Origin: a virus
Strand: one strand, 5' to 3'
DNA: 23,213 nt
IMG/VR virus record: IMGVR_UViG_3300046522_000745
Span: 1 to 23,213 of that record
Position numbers and translations under genes: made by a program. This document shows positions 7,312 through 15,631 of this stretch, piece after piece. Position 1 is the first letter of the stretch. The number at the start of each line of letters is the position of its first letter. The notes beneath the pieces were generated by a model, which did no database searches, was not told the origin of the DNA, and worked only from the letters and a program-made list of their open reading frames with translations.

Positions 7312-7759
7312 CGCCGGAGTTCATTCTGCGTCCATGCGTTTGTCAACTTCCGTGTTGGCCCATCGCCTTTCTACCTGCAAAAGGAGGGGGCGGCCGCGTG
7401 TCAAAGGAGCTGTGGCGACGTCTGCTATGCGATAACTGGGACACGGAAACTGCCAGACAACAACCGGCCGAAGGGCGCTCGGCAGGTTGAGGCGTGAGAT
7501 GCTCAGCGGCTTTGCGCCCTTTTCGGTCAGTGCAGCGATCTGATCGCGACTTCGACGGTCGCCGTTCGTTGACCGGTAAACGGACCCACAGCAAGCACCG
7601 GACTTCAGGGGGCTTTGCTGCCGAGCAGCTTACCGCCAACAGATCTGGGTAACAATATCCAGTGAGATATTGCGGCACGTCCATTGACTATGGAATACGT
7701 TGGTCGTCGCAAACCCGCTACGACACGAACATCACGCAGGTGGGGCATCTGGGGGAATA
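7312..7759. other. Divergent intergenic region between two defence loci
   Basis: About 450 bases with no credible gene; the open frames here lack protein-like composition. Promoters for both the leftward ATPase gene and the rightward ptuA-like gene should lie here. A perfect dyad, CAATATC-N6-GATATTG, sits at 7653-7672, about 88 bases before the ptuA start. A TTGACT at 7684-7689 is a -35 candidate with only a weak -10. Confidence 0.5.
7653..7672. promoter_or_regulatory. Dyad upstream of the Septu-like operon
   Basis: CAATATC and GATATTG are perfect 7-base arms around a 6-base spacer, in an AT-rich island. The site precedes a TTGACT -35 candidate (7684) of the ptuA-like gene. The arrangement would suit an operator or activator site. 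No regulator gene sits next to it. Confidence 0.4.
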
Positions 7760-9274
7760 ATGTCAGGGTTCAGGCTTCTACGTGCTGCAGGCACATTTGA
7801 ATTGCGCAATCAGCGTGTGGCGCGCGGAGAACGTGAGCCGAACAATGGCCGCCTCGAAGTCGAATTTTCGCCGCCTGTTAACCACGGATCCGAGTCTTGG
7901 GTATCTGTGCTAATCGGGCGTAATGGTGTCGGTAAAAGCCGGCTGCTGGCAGGTATTGCAGACGTCTTCGACAGGATCGACGAGGAGCGAGGCTTCATTT
8001 CGCGCGAGACCCTATCGGTTTCACTTATCGAGTACATGTGCGAGGGGCGGCACGTCGTCCTCAAGCTCAACGAGCGCGATGTCGTATCTGCCACTTGCGA
8101 CGGTCAGAAATGTTCGCCGAGCGACTTGCCGCTTCCCGGCAAGATCATCGCGCTGACGACGACGCCGTTCGACAAGTTCCGTATCTCGCGATCGGCGCAG
8201 CGCCTGCCTGATCGGCCCGTCCAGCCGGAGGGCCGCTACACGTATCTCGGATTGCGTGACCGATCGGGGCGTGCTTCCACGACCGCGACGATCTTCCGCG
8301 CTCTCGAGGGCTTGTTCGAGGCGTCGAAGGGCAGCGACGAGCGGCGGCTCCGGATCGCTGACATCTTCGCCTTTCTCGGATACGAGCCTCGTGTCGAGGT
8401 GCATTATCGTTTCCGTGTCTCCGAGCGTACTCGAATCCAACAGCTCATCGAAGGCGCTTCGATCGAGGAAGTCATCAGTCCCTATGAGACTAGGCCATCG
8501 AGCCGTGGCCTGGGGCGTTTCAGAGATGACCCGGAAGCGATCGAACTCATCCGCAAGGTCGGGCGGGAGGTTAACCGGCGCGGAGTCCTACAATCCTTTA
8601 CTCTCCAGGCCGACTTTCTGGGCTGGTCGGACGACGACATGTTTTTCCGGGACGTGCAGCAATTGCGCCGGCTCGGGATTGTGGAGATGACCGCAGTCGA
8701 GGTCCAGCGGCAAGAGGACGGAACAATCCTAGATCTCCGCCACGCAAGCTCCGGCGAGCTGGGTATCGTCACGGGCTTTCTCGGTTTGGCGTCAGCAATC
8801 CGCGACAACAGCCTCGTATTCATCGATGAGCCGGAGATCAGCCTGCATCCCGAATGGCAGACCCGCTATGTCGATCTCCTCACTAAAACTTTTGCGCATT
8901 TCCGCGGCTGCCATTTTATTCTCGCTACCCACTCCCCGCTCATCCTTTCAGACATCGGAGCTAGATCTTCGAGTGTGATTTCACTCGACTCAGACCGTCG
9001 GCGTGCCGAAAGTGCAGTCGCTTTCGCTGGCAAGTCCTACGACTATCTCCTCGCAACCGCATTCGAGGAACCGGGGAATAACAATCTGTTTGTGAAGGAA
9101 GAGATTATCCGCGCGTTGCGGCTTGCCGCCGATGGGAAAAGCCAGTCACCAGAGTTCATCGAACTGCTTGGCTGGCTCACAACGATCAAGTCGAACCTCC
9201 AGAACGACAGCCCAATCGTGGAACTCATCGAGGAACTTCAGGAAGCGGCGAAGTTTCGGGGCGACCGCTCATGA
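7760..9274 (+). CDS. ptuA: Septu-like ATPase (PtuA type)
   Basis: This 504-residue protein has an OLD/SMC-type ATP-binding head: Walker A GRNGVGKS (53-60), signature SSGEL (330-334), Walker B LVFIDEPEISLHP (352-364) and the switch His in LATHSP (388-393). The middle section (~130-320) is specific to this group and not recognised in detail. I chose the ATG at 7760 because GGGGG lies five bases upstream; a TTG at 7700 is unlikely. The stop overlaps the next start (ATGA), which joins it to an HNH nuclease, the two-gene plan of Septu (PtuA-PtuB). In that system the ATPase forms a complex that restrains or triggers the nuclease on infection. Assignment to Septu rests on motifs and gene order. Related ATPase-HNH pairs exist. 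Confidence 0.82.
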   Translation: MSGFRLLRAAGTFELRNQRVARGEREPNNGRLEVEFSPPVNHGSESWVSVLIGRNGVGKSRLLAGIADVFDRIDEERGFISRETLSVSLIEYMCEGRHVVLKLNERDVVSATCDGQKCSPSDLPLPGKIIALTTTPFDKFRISRSAQRLPDRPVQPEGRYTYLGLRDRSGRASTTATIFRALEGLFEASKGSDERRLRIADIFAFLGYEPRVEVHYRFRVSERTRIQQLIEGASIEEVISPYETRPSSRGLGRFRDDPEAIELIRKVGREVNRRGVLQSFTLQADFLGWSDDDMFFRDVQQLRRLGIVEMTAVEVQRQEDGTILDLRHASSGELGIVTGFLGLASAIRDNSLVFIDEPEISLHPEWQTRYVDLLTKTFAHFRGCHFILATHSPLILSDIGARSSSVISLDSDRRRAESAVAFAGKSYDYLLATAFEEPGNNNLFVKEEIIRALRLAADGKSQSPEFIELLGWLTTIKSNLQNDSPIVELIEELQEAAKFRGDRS

Positions 9275-9903
9275 TCACCGCCACCGTCGCTTATAATGGA
9301 GAGGATCGCGGTTTAGTAGAGGCTTTTGACGGCCTCCGGCGTGACGCGAAGAAAGGCGACTACTGGTCCGACGAGGCTCTTACGGCACTCAAATCTCGAG
9401 TGAAGACTCACTATATCGCGGCTCAAAGATATCGCTGTTGCTATTGCGACCGCCACCGGCCGACCGACAATCATCGCGAGTGGGATGTCGAGCATGTTGC
9501 CGACCGAAGTAAATATCCCTGGTTCATGTTCACCCCACGGAACCTTGCCGCAGCATGTCCTGAATGCAATGGCGCTAAGCAGGCTCAAGAGACGCTAACC
9601 AGCGTAGGCCGCAAGACATATCCGGAAAAGTCGGACGGGTTCAGAATTGTTCACCCCCATTTTGATAACTATACAGATCATATTTTCCGCAAGGGCATGG
9701 TCTATTTGCCCAAGACTGCCAAGGGTCGGAAAACGATCTACATGTGTAATCTTCTTCGGTTCGCCGAGAAACATATCGACTGGACAAATGAAGCAACAGA
9801 TCTGCGTTTCGAAGCCGAGGTCGATGCTGTGTTTGAGGGAGGGGGGGCCGTTGCTCAAGCGGCGGTCGAAACCATCATCGCGCGGCTACCAATCCCCGAT
9901 TGA
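9271..9903 (+). CDS. ptuB: HNH endonuclease (PtuB type)
   Basis: This 210-residue protein has a zinc-bound HNH fold. CCYC (56-59) and CPEC (96-99) are the two metal knuckles. His75 in DVEHVADRS is the catalytic HNH histidine, Asn91 lies in TPRNLA, and Asn100 and Lys103 follow the second knuckle. The N-terminal ~50 residues and the C-terminal half, including the HPHFDNY segment, match the general architecture of the nuclease partner in Septu and some retron systems. The ATG overlaps the ptuA stop by four bases, so the two proteins are probably made in fixed ratio. The coding sequence is visibly less GC-rich than the tail genes, suggesting recent acquisition. No reverse transcriptase is nearby, so this is not a retron-linked copy. 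Confidence 0.85.
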   Translation: MITATVAYNGEDRGLVEAFDGLRRDAKKGDYWSDEALTALKSRVKTHYIAAQRYRCCYCDRHRPTDNHREWDVEHVADRSKYPWFMFTPRNLAAACPECNGAKQAQETLTSVGRKTYPEKSDGFRIVHPHFDNYTDHIFRKGMVYLPKTAKGRKTIYMCNLLRFAEKHIDWTNEATDLRFEAEVDAVFEGGGAVAQAAVETIIARLPIPD

Positions 9904-10133
9904 TCTACAAAGATTAGTGATTTTCTAGCTGAGGTGTGGCGATTCGTGCGCAGATGGTTGCTGCTTCGATAGGCTTGGCTAATCAAAACGAGATCCCATC
10001 CACAGCCACGATCCGGCCCCGGCAGCATCTCGTTCAAACCGAGCGAGCGGCGGTCCGATCGTCGGCTCTGCCGCCATCTGCGTCCGCAACCTGCCAGTCC
10101 GCAATCGGCCAAAAGACGCCATAAGAGTGCTTC
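9904..10133. other. Intergenic region after the Septu-like pair
   Basis: No gene is supported here on either strand. The open frames have biased composition and no ribosome site. No strong terminator was found after the HNH gene. Confidence 0.4.
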
Positions 10134-10340
10134 GTGGAACATAGGTATCAGGCGCAGGTTCTGAAACCTAGTTCGCCGAACCCGATGAACCTGATGCGCC
10201 GGCGCCCGATCCTGAGCCGGATTTTTATCCGGACGAGATTTGGCCGGACGACTGACGCAAGCATGATGCTGATCCCGCTAGCCTTTGGTTTGCTGCTCGC
10301 GGGCACGCTGGTGCTCATCATATCGCTCAAGAACAGGTAA
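10134..10340 (+). CDS. Doubtful small membrane protein
   Basis: This frame of 68 codons starts at GTG (in-frame ATGs at 10185 and 10263 are alternatives). The only notable feature is a strongly hydrophobic C-terminus, MMLIPLAFGLLLAGTLVLII, which could span the membrane. The N-terminal part is basic and not clearly protein-like. It lies alone between the defence genes and a convergent small gene. It may be spurious. Confidence 0.28.
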   Translation: MEHRYQAQVLKPSSPNPMNLMRRRPILSRIFIRTRFGRTTDASMMLIPLAFGLLLAGTLVLIISLKNR

Positions 10341-10362
10341 CAAAACCAGCGAACGCCGTCGC

Positions 10363-10560
10363 TCAGTGCTTGGTCAAGCCGTTATCTAAAATAAAGCCAA
10401 CTGTGTTTCGGATAAGCAGCCACTTGGCGAGTTCCTCGACACGATCTGTCCTTTGCAGCGCCTCAATTTGCGCATTCAGCACAATGCCGACTTCATCGCC
10501 GTGTTCCGCGATCTGTTCCAACGCGATGCGTAGGCATTCTTGATCGTCTGGGATCTGCAT
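10363..10560 (-). CDS. Small hypothetical protein next to late operon end
   Basis: This 65-residue acidic protein is predicted helical throughout (ECLRIALEQIAEHGDEVGIV, then ALQRTDRVEELAKWLLIRNT). It is unrecognised. It lies 43 bases downstream of D on the same strand, separated by a strong hairpin, so it probably has its own promoter or depends on read-through. Its base composition is lower in GC than the tail genes, which fits it being part of the cargo block rather than the tail module. Confidence 0.5.
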   Translation of the reverse strand: MQIPDDQECLRIALEQIAEHGDEVGIVLNAQIEALQRTDRVEELAKWLLIRNTVGFILDNGLTKH

Positions 10561-10577
10561 CGGCGGATCATAGCAAA

Positions 10578-10600
10578 CGGCATTGGCGCAGCCAATGCCG
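10578..10600 (-). terminator. Hairpin after the tail operon
   Basis: CGGCATTGGC and GCCAATGCCG are perfect 10-base arms around a 3-base loop, four bases past the stop of D. On the minus strand the stem is followed by GTTTGCTAT, a poor but T-containing tract. This is the best terminator candidate for the late tail transcript. The same symmetry would also work weakly for rightward transcription. Confidence 0.6.
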
Positions 10601-10603
10601 GTA

Positions 10604-11617
10604 TTAGACGGGCGCGAGTTCCATCCTAAGGTCGGTCCGGAACCCGCCGCCCTTGTCCAGGCGGTGGGTCACCTCAGAAACCAGCCACGTCGTGCCGTCG
10701 ATTGCCGGCTTGAAGCCTGCCACCTCGGCGCGAGCTTCAGGGTAGGCATCGGGTCGGCCGAGCGCGAGCGTCATGTCAAACGTAGCAGGTGCGCGCGTCA
10801 GGCGGGCGGTTTCCGCCGCCGCCGCGCGCTTTGCCGAAGCTTCGTCCGAATACACCTTGCGCAGCTTCTTGGCGCCCTCGGCCTTGCCGATGGTCACCGG
10901 CTTATGCTTCGCGGCCTTCTTGTCGCGCCAGACGGCGGTCACGCCTTCTTGCCCGTCCCGCTTCTGGCGCTGCCAGCTATGCCGGTCGCCGGCGCGGCGC
11001 TGAATAGTGAGGCCGGGGAGCGCGACGCCGGTGCTGGTCTGCCCGGCGCCCTTCGGCGCAAAGATCAGGTGCTTGTCCTTGATCGTCGCGACAGCATCAT
11101 TTTCCCGCCCGAGGCGGCGCAGGAACGCGATGTCGCTCTCGCGGCTCTGAGTGACCGTGGGTACCGCGATCGATGCCAGAGCAGGCGCAATGCGAGCGGT
11201 AAGGCCATTGCGGCCAGCGACGTCCTGGAGCACGGCGCCGAGGGTCGTGTTGTTCCAGCTGTGCGCCCGCCGGTTGCGGATCGCGCTGGTGAAGTCTGCC
11301 GCGCGGGCGCGGATAGTGATCTGATCGGGCGGGCCGCTGTGGGTGACGTCGTCGACCTTGAAGCTGCCCTTGTCGATCAGCCCGGGCGTCACGTCGCGGC
11401 CCTGCAGCCAGCCCAGCTGCAGGCGCAGCACCGCGCCCTCGGGCGGGATTGCCAGCATGCCATCATGATCGCTCAGGACGATGTCCAGCTGATCGGCTTC
11501 GTCCCCGCGCTTCTCCGACAGGGTGAGCGAGACAAGCCTGGCGCGTATGCGGTCGGACAGATCGACGCCGTCCATCGTGACACGCCAGTCGGCGATGTTG
11601 TTGACCGCGTAAGTCAT
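10604..11617 (-). CDS. D: Tail protein gpD (late control gene D family)
   Basis: This 337-residue member of the P2 gpD family is the baseplate-hub/tail-tip protein, structurally related to T4 gp27, that sits between tube and spike. The N-terminus (MTYAVNNIADWRVTMDGVDL, then SDRIRARLVSL) and the segment SRESDIAFLRRLGRENDAVA are typical of the family, as is the C-terminal TTWLVSEVTHRLD. It is the last gene of the tail operon and overlaps U by four bases (ATGA). In P2, ogr follows D. Here a hairpin and then cargo genes follow. Confidence 0.93.
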   Translation of the reverse strand: MTYAVNNIADWRVTMDGVDLSDRIRARLVSLTLSEKRGDEADQLDIVLSDHDGMLAIPPEGAVLRLQLGWLQGRDVTPGLIDKGSFKVDDVTHSGPPDQITIRARAADFTSAIRNRRAHSWNNTTLGAVLQDVAGRNGLTARIAPALASIAVPTVTQSRESDIAFLRRLGRENDAVATIKDKHLIFAPKGAGQTSTGVALPGLTIQRRAGDRHSWQRQKRDGQEGVTAVWRDKKAAKHKPVTIGKAEGAKKLRKVYSDEASAKRAAAAETARLTRAPATFDMTLALGRPDAYPEARAEVAGFKPAIDGTTWLVSEVTHRLDKGGGFRTDLRMELAPV

Positions 11618-12027
11618 GCGGCGGCCGGCGCGCTGGTGACGGCGGCGGGATCATCGACGCCGAGCAGATCGATACCGAAGTCGATCCGGCGCGGCGTACC
11701 ATCAGACATCAGGTAGACCTGCCGCTCGTCGATCGCGGTGATGACGAAGTTGCCGTAGACCCGGCCGCTGCCGGCGACGAGCGGCCATGCTTCGCCCTGA
11801 TTGGCCATTGCCCGCAGATCTTCGAGCGACACGATGCCATCGGACAATTCGGTATAGACCGCGCCTGACAGGCTGACCGTCTCGTCGCCGGGGCCGACGT
11901 ACTGGTTGGCGTCGCGGGCGCCAATGCGCGGAGCGCGGGCATGCCGCCAGTCCATCTTGTGCTGCAGTTCCTCGAACGGCAGCGTGCCGAGTTCGAACAG
12001 GAACATGCCGAGGGCCATCAGGTGCAT
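11614..12027 (-). CDS. U: Tail terminator/completion protein gpU
   Basis: This 137-residue P2 gpU homologue recalls the P2 protein in its opening (LGMFLFELGTLPFEELQHKM, then DWRHA) and in the segments YVGPGDETVSLSGAVY, WPLVAGSGRVYG and SDGTPRRIDFGI. gpU caps the tail tube and sheath at the head-proximal end. The start may be the ATG at 12027 or the in-frame one at 12018. It lies 11 bases after T and overlaps D. Confidence 0.92.
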   Translation of the reverse strand: MHLMALGMFLFELGTLPFEELQHKMDWRHARAPRIGARDANQYVGPGDETVSLSGAVYTELSDGIVSLEDLRAMANQGEAWPLVAGSGRVYGNFVITAIDERQVYLMSDGTPRRIDFGIDLLGVDDPAAVTSAPAAA

Positions 12028-12038
12028 GGGAATCGTCC

Positions 12039-14498
12039 TCAGTTCTCGTCGTCGCCGAAGCCGCGCCCACGGCGTTCACGCTCGATCTGCTCCAGTGCCC
12101 GGCGGACGGCGTCAGCGATGTCCTGCGGATCGCCGGTGACGCCGTGGAAGTGAAGGTTGTAGGTCGCCGGCGCGCCGCTGGCAGCTGCAGCGGACGCGCC
12201 GCCGGCGCCGCTCGATGCCGCCGCCGGTGACACTGCCGCCATCGCGACGCCGCCAGCGCCGACGGCAAGCGCCCGCGTCATCTGTCCTGACAGGTCGGTG
12301 ATCCGAGACAGCGGCCCCGAGGTGTTGGCCGCGAGGCCCTGATCGAGCCCGGCCATGACGAAGCCGCCAAGCCCGGCGAAGACGCGCGAGGGCGAGTGGA
12401 TGCCCAGCTTCTCCCTGAACCAGTTGGCGACCGAACTGGCCGCGCCGACGATCGTCGACTTGAGCGCGGCGAGCTTGCCGACCACGCCGTTGATCAGGCC
12501 CTGGATCAGGTTGCGGCCGATCGCGGCGAAGTCGAGACCGCGCAGGAAGGCGAGCGCCGGCGCGAAGGCTTGCATCAGCAGCCCCAGCGGGGTGAAGGCG
12601 AGGAAGGCCTGGACGATGAAGTCCAGCGCGCTGGAGAACATCGCCTTGATGCCCGCCCACAGGCTGCCGAACCACGCCGTGATCGCGCCCCAGTTCGCGT
12701 AGATGAGGTACGCGGCTGCGGCGACGGCGGCGATGGCGGCGACGATCAGCAGCAGCGGACCGAGTGCGATACCCAGCGGCGCGGCGGCGGCGGTGAGCGC
12801 GGCGAAGGCCAGCGCCATGCCGCCGAGCAGGACGAGAAGCCCGGCGCCGACGCCGAGAAAGATCATGATGCCCTTGGCGAGCACCGGGTTCTCCTGCGCC
12901 CATCCGCGCATGGCGCTGGCGGCAGACTTCACGTAGCCGGCGACCTTGACCACGGTCGGCAGCAGCGCCTTGCCCATGGTGATGTTGAGCCCGGACAGGG
13001 CATTGGTGGCAAGGCCGGTCGCGCCGTCGGTGGTGGCAATGCGGTTGAGGAACTCGCCGTGCATCGAGCCGGCCGTCGCGCTGGCGTCCCCCACCAGCGC
13101 CAGGCGCTGCTTAAGGCCATCGAGATTGGTCAGCATTGGCGCGATAGCGGCGACGCTTTCCGAGCCGAACAGCTGGGTCAGGATGCCCGACTGCTTGTCG
13201 GCGTCCAGCTTCCCGATCCGCTCCATCACGTCGATGATCGCGCCGGCGGCGTCCTTCTGCATGCGCTTACCGACGTCGGTCGCTTCCAGCCCCAGCGCCG
13301 AGAAAGCCTGCTGCTGGCTCTTGGTGGCGGCCTCGCCTTTCGTCAGCGCGAGCATGGTGTTCTTGATGCCGGTGGCGGCGACTTCGCTGGGAATGCCGAT
13401 CGAATCGAGGGTGGAGCCGAGCGCGGCGATCTCGGGCGCGGCGAGGCCGGCGACTTTGCCGAGCGGGCCGATGCGGGTGATGATGTCGGTGACGTTCGCC
13501 GCCTTGCCGCCGAAGCGGTTGGTCAGCGCGTTGACGCCGTCGCCGAGCGCACGCACGCCCTCCTGCGGCAGTTCGAAGGCGGTGCGCCACTTGGCCATCG
13601 TCTCGCCGGCGACGTCGGCGGTCATGTCGAAGGCCACGCCCATCTCGGCCGCGTCGTTGGTGAACTCGAGCAGCTGCTGGCGCTGGTCGCGCAGCGGCCT
13701 GCCCAGCTTGTCCATGCCGACGCCGGCGGCGCCGGCCGCTGCCGCGATCGTCGCCAGTTCGTTCGCGGCCATCGGGATGTTTTCGCTCATGTCGAGGAAG
13801 TCGGTCGACATCCGCTGGGTCTGCGGCCGGGTCATGTTGGTGACCTTGGAGACGTCGGCCATGGCACTCTCCAGCGTCATGGCCTGCTTCACTGCCATCG
13901 CCACCGGCGCGCCGGCGGCGGTGCCCGCAGCGATCATGCCGAGCCCGGCGCCGGTGGCCTTGCCGCTGATGTCGCCCAGCCTGTCCGAATTGCGCTTGGC
14001 CTTGTTGACCCGCTCCAGCTGGGCGGTCTGCTGGCGCAGGGCACGGTTCGCCTGCTCGGTACGCTCGGACAGGCGGTCTTCGTGCCGCGCGAGGTCGCCC
14101 ACGTCGATGCCGGCGGCGGACAGGCGGGCGGACAGCTGCTGCAGTTCGGCGCCGCCGGCATCGAGGCGCGCGGTGAGCGCAGCAGCCTGCCGTTCCGCCT
14201 GCTCGAATTCCCTGGCCAGCTTCTTTGTCGGATTGTCTGTCGCGTCGATCTGCGCCCGCAATTCCGCCATGCGCGCGGTCGTTTCCTGAAGCTTGCGGCT
14301 GTCGGCGCCGAAGGCCGATTCCTTCGCCTTGTAGCTGCCGACCTGCTTCTGCAGCTTGTCCAGGTGCTGCAGTTCGTCGGCGGTCTTCGCCAGATCCCGG
14401 CGCGCGGCGGACGACGCGCCGGTGATCGACTTCAGAGGCGCGGTGAGCTTGTCGAGCCCCTGAAGGATGACCTGAAGCCGAAGGTTCCTGTCCGCCAT
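12039..14498 (-). CDS. T: Tail tape measure protein gpT
   Basis: This protein of 819 residues is close to P2 gpT in length. It sets tail length and may form the DNA channel on injection. The first ~170 residues are a long coiled coil (LDKLTAPLKSITGASSAARR and onward), followed by a phage tail tape-measure core (ALESAMADVSKVTNMTRPQT-like region, ~210-480). Several hydrophobic helices lie at ~538-600, and there is a conserved C-terminal motif WFREKLGIHSPSRVFAGLGG. The gene starts on the last base of the E' stop (TAATG). Confidence 0.95.
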   Translation of the reverse strand: MADRNLRLQVILQGLDKLTAPLKSITGASSAARRDLAKTADELQHLDKLQKQVGSYKAKESAFGADSRKLQETTARMAELRAQIDATDNPTKKLAREFEQAERQAAALTARLDAGGAELQQLSARLSAAGIDVGDLARHEDRLSERTEQANRALRQQTAQLERVNKAKRNSDRLGDISGKATGAGLGMIAAGTAAGAPVAMAVKQAMTLESAMADVSKVTNMTRPQTQRMSTDFLDMSENIPMAANELATIAAAAGAAGVGMDKLGRPLRDQRQQLLEFTNDAAEMGVAFDMTADVAGETMAKWRTAFELPQEGVRALGDGVNALTNRFGGKAANVTDIITRIGPLGKVAGLAAPEIAALGSTLDSIGIPSEVAATGIKNTMLALTKGEAATKSQQQAFSALGLEATDVGKRMQKDAAGAIIDVMERIGKLDADKQSGILTQLFGSESVAAIAPMLTNLDGLKQRLALVGDASATAGSMHGEFLNRIATTDGATGLATNALSGLNITMGKALLPTVVKVAGYVKSAASAMRGWAQENPVLAKGIMIFLGVGAGLLVLLGGMALAFAALTAAAAPLGIALGPLLLIVAAIAAVAAAAYLIYANWGAITAWFGSLWAGIKAMFSSALDFIVQAFLAFTPLGLLMQAFAPALAFLRGLDFAAIGRNLIQGLINGVVGKLAALKSTIVGAASSVANWFREKLGIHSPSRVFAGLGGFVMAGLDQGLAANTSGPLSRITDLSGQMTRALAVGAGGVAMAAVSPAAASSGAGGASAAAASGAPATYNLHFHGVTGDPQDIADAVRRALEQIERERRGRGFGDDEN

Positions 14499-14976
14499 TA
14501 CGTCTTTCCGGTCTTAGCAGGGGGCTGGGAGCGGCGCGCGGCCTGCGCGCGCCAGGACATGAGTTCGGACAGGTCCATCCCGTCCATGGCGCCGGGCGAC
14601 CAGTGGAAGACGATCGCCAGATCCGCCATCGCGTCGTCTACGCATCGAGGGCATCCATGCGCTGCGACCTCTGCAGCAAAAAACCCCCGATCTCCGCGCC
14701 GCAGGCGAGCAGGTCGGCCGGCTCCATGTTGCCGACTTCGGCCTCGGTGATCGTGGGCATGGAGATGCGCGGCAGGATCCTGGTCAGGGCATCGACCTTC
14801 AACTGGCCGAGATCGACCAGCGAGAGGCCGCGCAGTTCGCCCGAACGGGGCTTGCGCAGCTGCAGGCTCTCGATGGTCTGGGTGCCGCGCACGATCGGCG
14901 TATCGAGCACGACGGTGCGCAGGACCGGACCGGCGGCGGCAGCGGCAAGGGCAATGGTGGATGCTTCGGTCATCAA
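14498..14976 (-). CDS. E': E+E' tail assembly chaperone, made by -1 frameshift
   Basis: E is read normally from 14976 to the slippery site at 14683-14677. A -1 shift there would bypass the E stop and continue in the E' frame to the TAA at 14498, giving about 159 residues instead of 112. The E' part carries MADLAIVFHWSPGAMDGMDL and SELMSWRAQA, the recognised GpE signature. In P2 the E/E+E' pair act as chaperones that load the tape measure protein during tube assembly. The E' frame also has an internal ATG at 14629, so a separate 43-residue product cannot be ruled out. The junction residues (G-G-F-L/F-A-A-E) are inferred from the heptamer. Confidence 0.85.
14638..14976 (-). CDS. E: Tail assembly chaperone gpE
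   Basis: This 112-residue member of the P2 gpE-like tail assembly chaperone family has the typical segments TVVLDTPIVRGTQTIESLQL, LRKPRSGELRGLSLVDLGQL and KVDALTRILPRIS. It lies between the tube gene FII and T, as in P2. The 3' end contains the T TTT TTG slip site. The first 18 residues are Ala-rich. The start may be either of two adjacent ATGs. An 83-base gap separates it from FII. Confidence 0.92.
   Translation of the reverse strand: MMTEASTIALAAAAAGPVLRTVVLDTPIVRGTQTIESLQLRKPRSGELRGLSLVDLGQLKVDALTRILPRISMPTITEAEVGNMEPADLLACGAEIGGFLLQRSQRMDALDA
14677..14683 (-). promoter_or_regulatory. Programmed -1 frameshift site T TTT TTG
   Basis: On the minus strand the bases read T TTT TTG, with TTT and TTG as the zero-frame Phe-Leu codons of E. 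This is the canonical X XXY YYZ layout and the same heptamer known for P2 gene E. Both slipped tRNAs keep pairing after a one-base move back. No downstream pseudoknot could be established by eye. Confidence 0.85.
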
Positions 14977-15059
14977 AAATTCTCCGGATCTGAGGGGAAA
15001 GCGACGGACTTCGTGCTATCGAGTAGGAATGCGCCGGCGGGGCCGGCACAGGTGTGGGA

Positions 15060-15572
15060 TCAGAAGATGCCGAGGAGGCCGCGCCGTTCGGCCAGGCGGT
15101 CGATGCCGTCCACGAACTCGATCATGTTCAGCGGATCGATTTCCAGTTCCGTGCGGCCATTCCAGACGAGCTTGTAGTAGGCGACCGCCATGGTGGCGGT
15201 GAACTCGCTGGCCTCGCCGGTTTCCTGATCGCCCATCTCGATCTCCGAGAAGCGGCCGCGCACGATGACCTCGACATGGTCGACGTCGGCGGTGTCGTCG
15301 GCCTGATAGTTGCCGGCAAAGCGGATGTAGACGCCGTCGACCGTGGGCGTGCCCCACTGGCGCAGGATCTGGCGCATGGGGCCGCCGCAGGTGAACGACA
15401 TCTCCATCGCCTCCATGCCCATGTCCATGCTGACGGTGCCGCTCATGCCGGCGCCGCGGTACTCCTCCATCTTCCGGGTGAGCGTGGGCAGGGTCACGGT
15501 TTTGGCATCGCCCATGTAGGCGAGGCCTTCGTTGAACAGCATCTGGTCCTTGAGGGTGCGGGGCATTCCCAT
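15060..15572 (-). CDS. FII: Major tail tube protein gpFII
   Basis: This 170-residue P2 FII-type tube protein polymerises into the inner tail tube around the tape measure. It begins MGMPRTLKDQMLFNEGLAYM and contains the family's LPTLTRKMEEYRGAGMSGTV segment and IEIDPLNMIEF-type C-terminus (here LEIDPLNMIEFVDG). It follows the sheath gene by 59 bases. Confidence 0.95.
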   Translation of the reverse strand: MGMPRTLKDQMLFNEGLAYMGDAKTVTLPTLTRKMEEYRGAGMSGTVSMDMGMEAMEMSFTCGGPMRQILRQWGTPTVDGVYIRFAGNYQADDTADVDHVEVIVRGRFSEIEMGDQETGEASEFTATMAVAYYKLVWNGRTELEIDPLNMIEFVDGIDRLAERRGLLGIF

Positions 15573-15631
15573 GGCGGGCTCCTGAGATCGGGAAAGGGAG
15601 AGGGTTGCGGGCGCGCGTCAGGCGCCCGCGA

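Noticed and set aside
7343-7684. 113-residue minus-strand frame between the defence loci
   Set aside because: Biased Arg/Ser/Pro composition and no ribosome site. It would also occupy the divergent promoter region.
9271-9903. Retron-associated PtuAB
   Set aside because: No reverse transcriptase gene or retron RNA-like inverted repeats are next to the pair.
12396-14750. 784-residue plus-strand open frame opposite the tape measure gene
   Set aside because: It is an antisense shadow of gene T: high-GC codon bias keeps the opposite frame open, composition is Gly/Arg/Asp-rich without domain features, and the minus strand encodes an unmistakable gpT.
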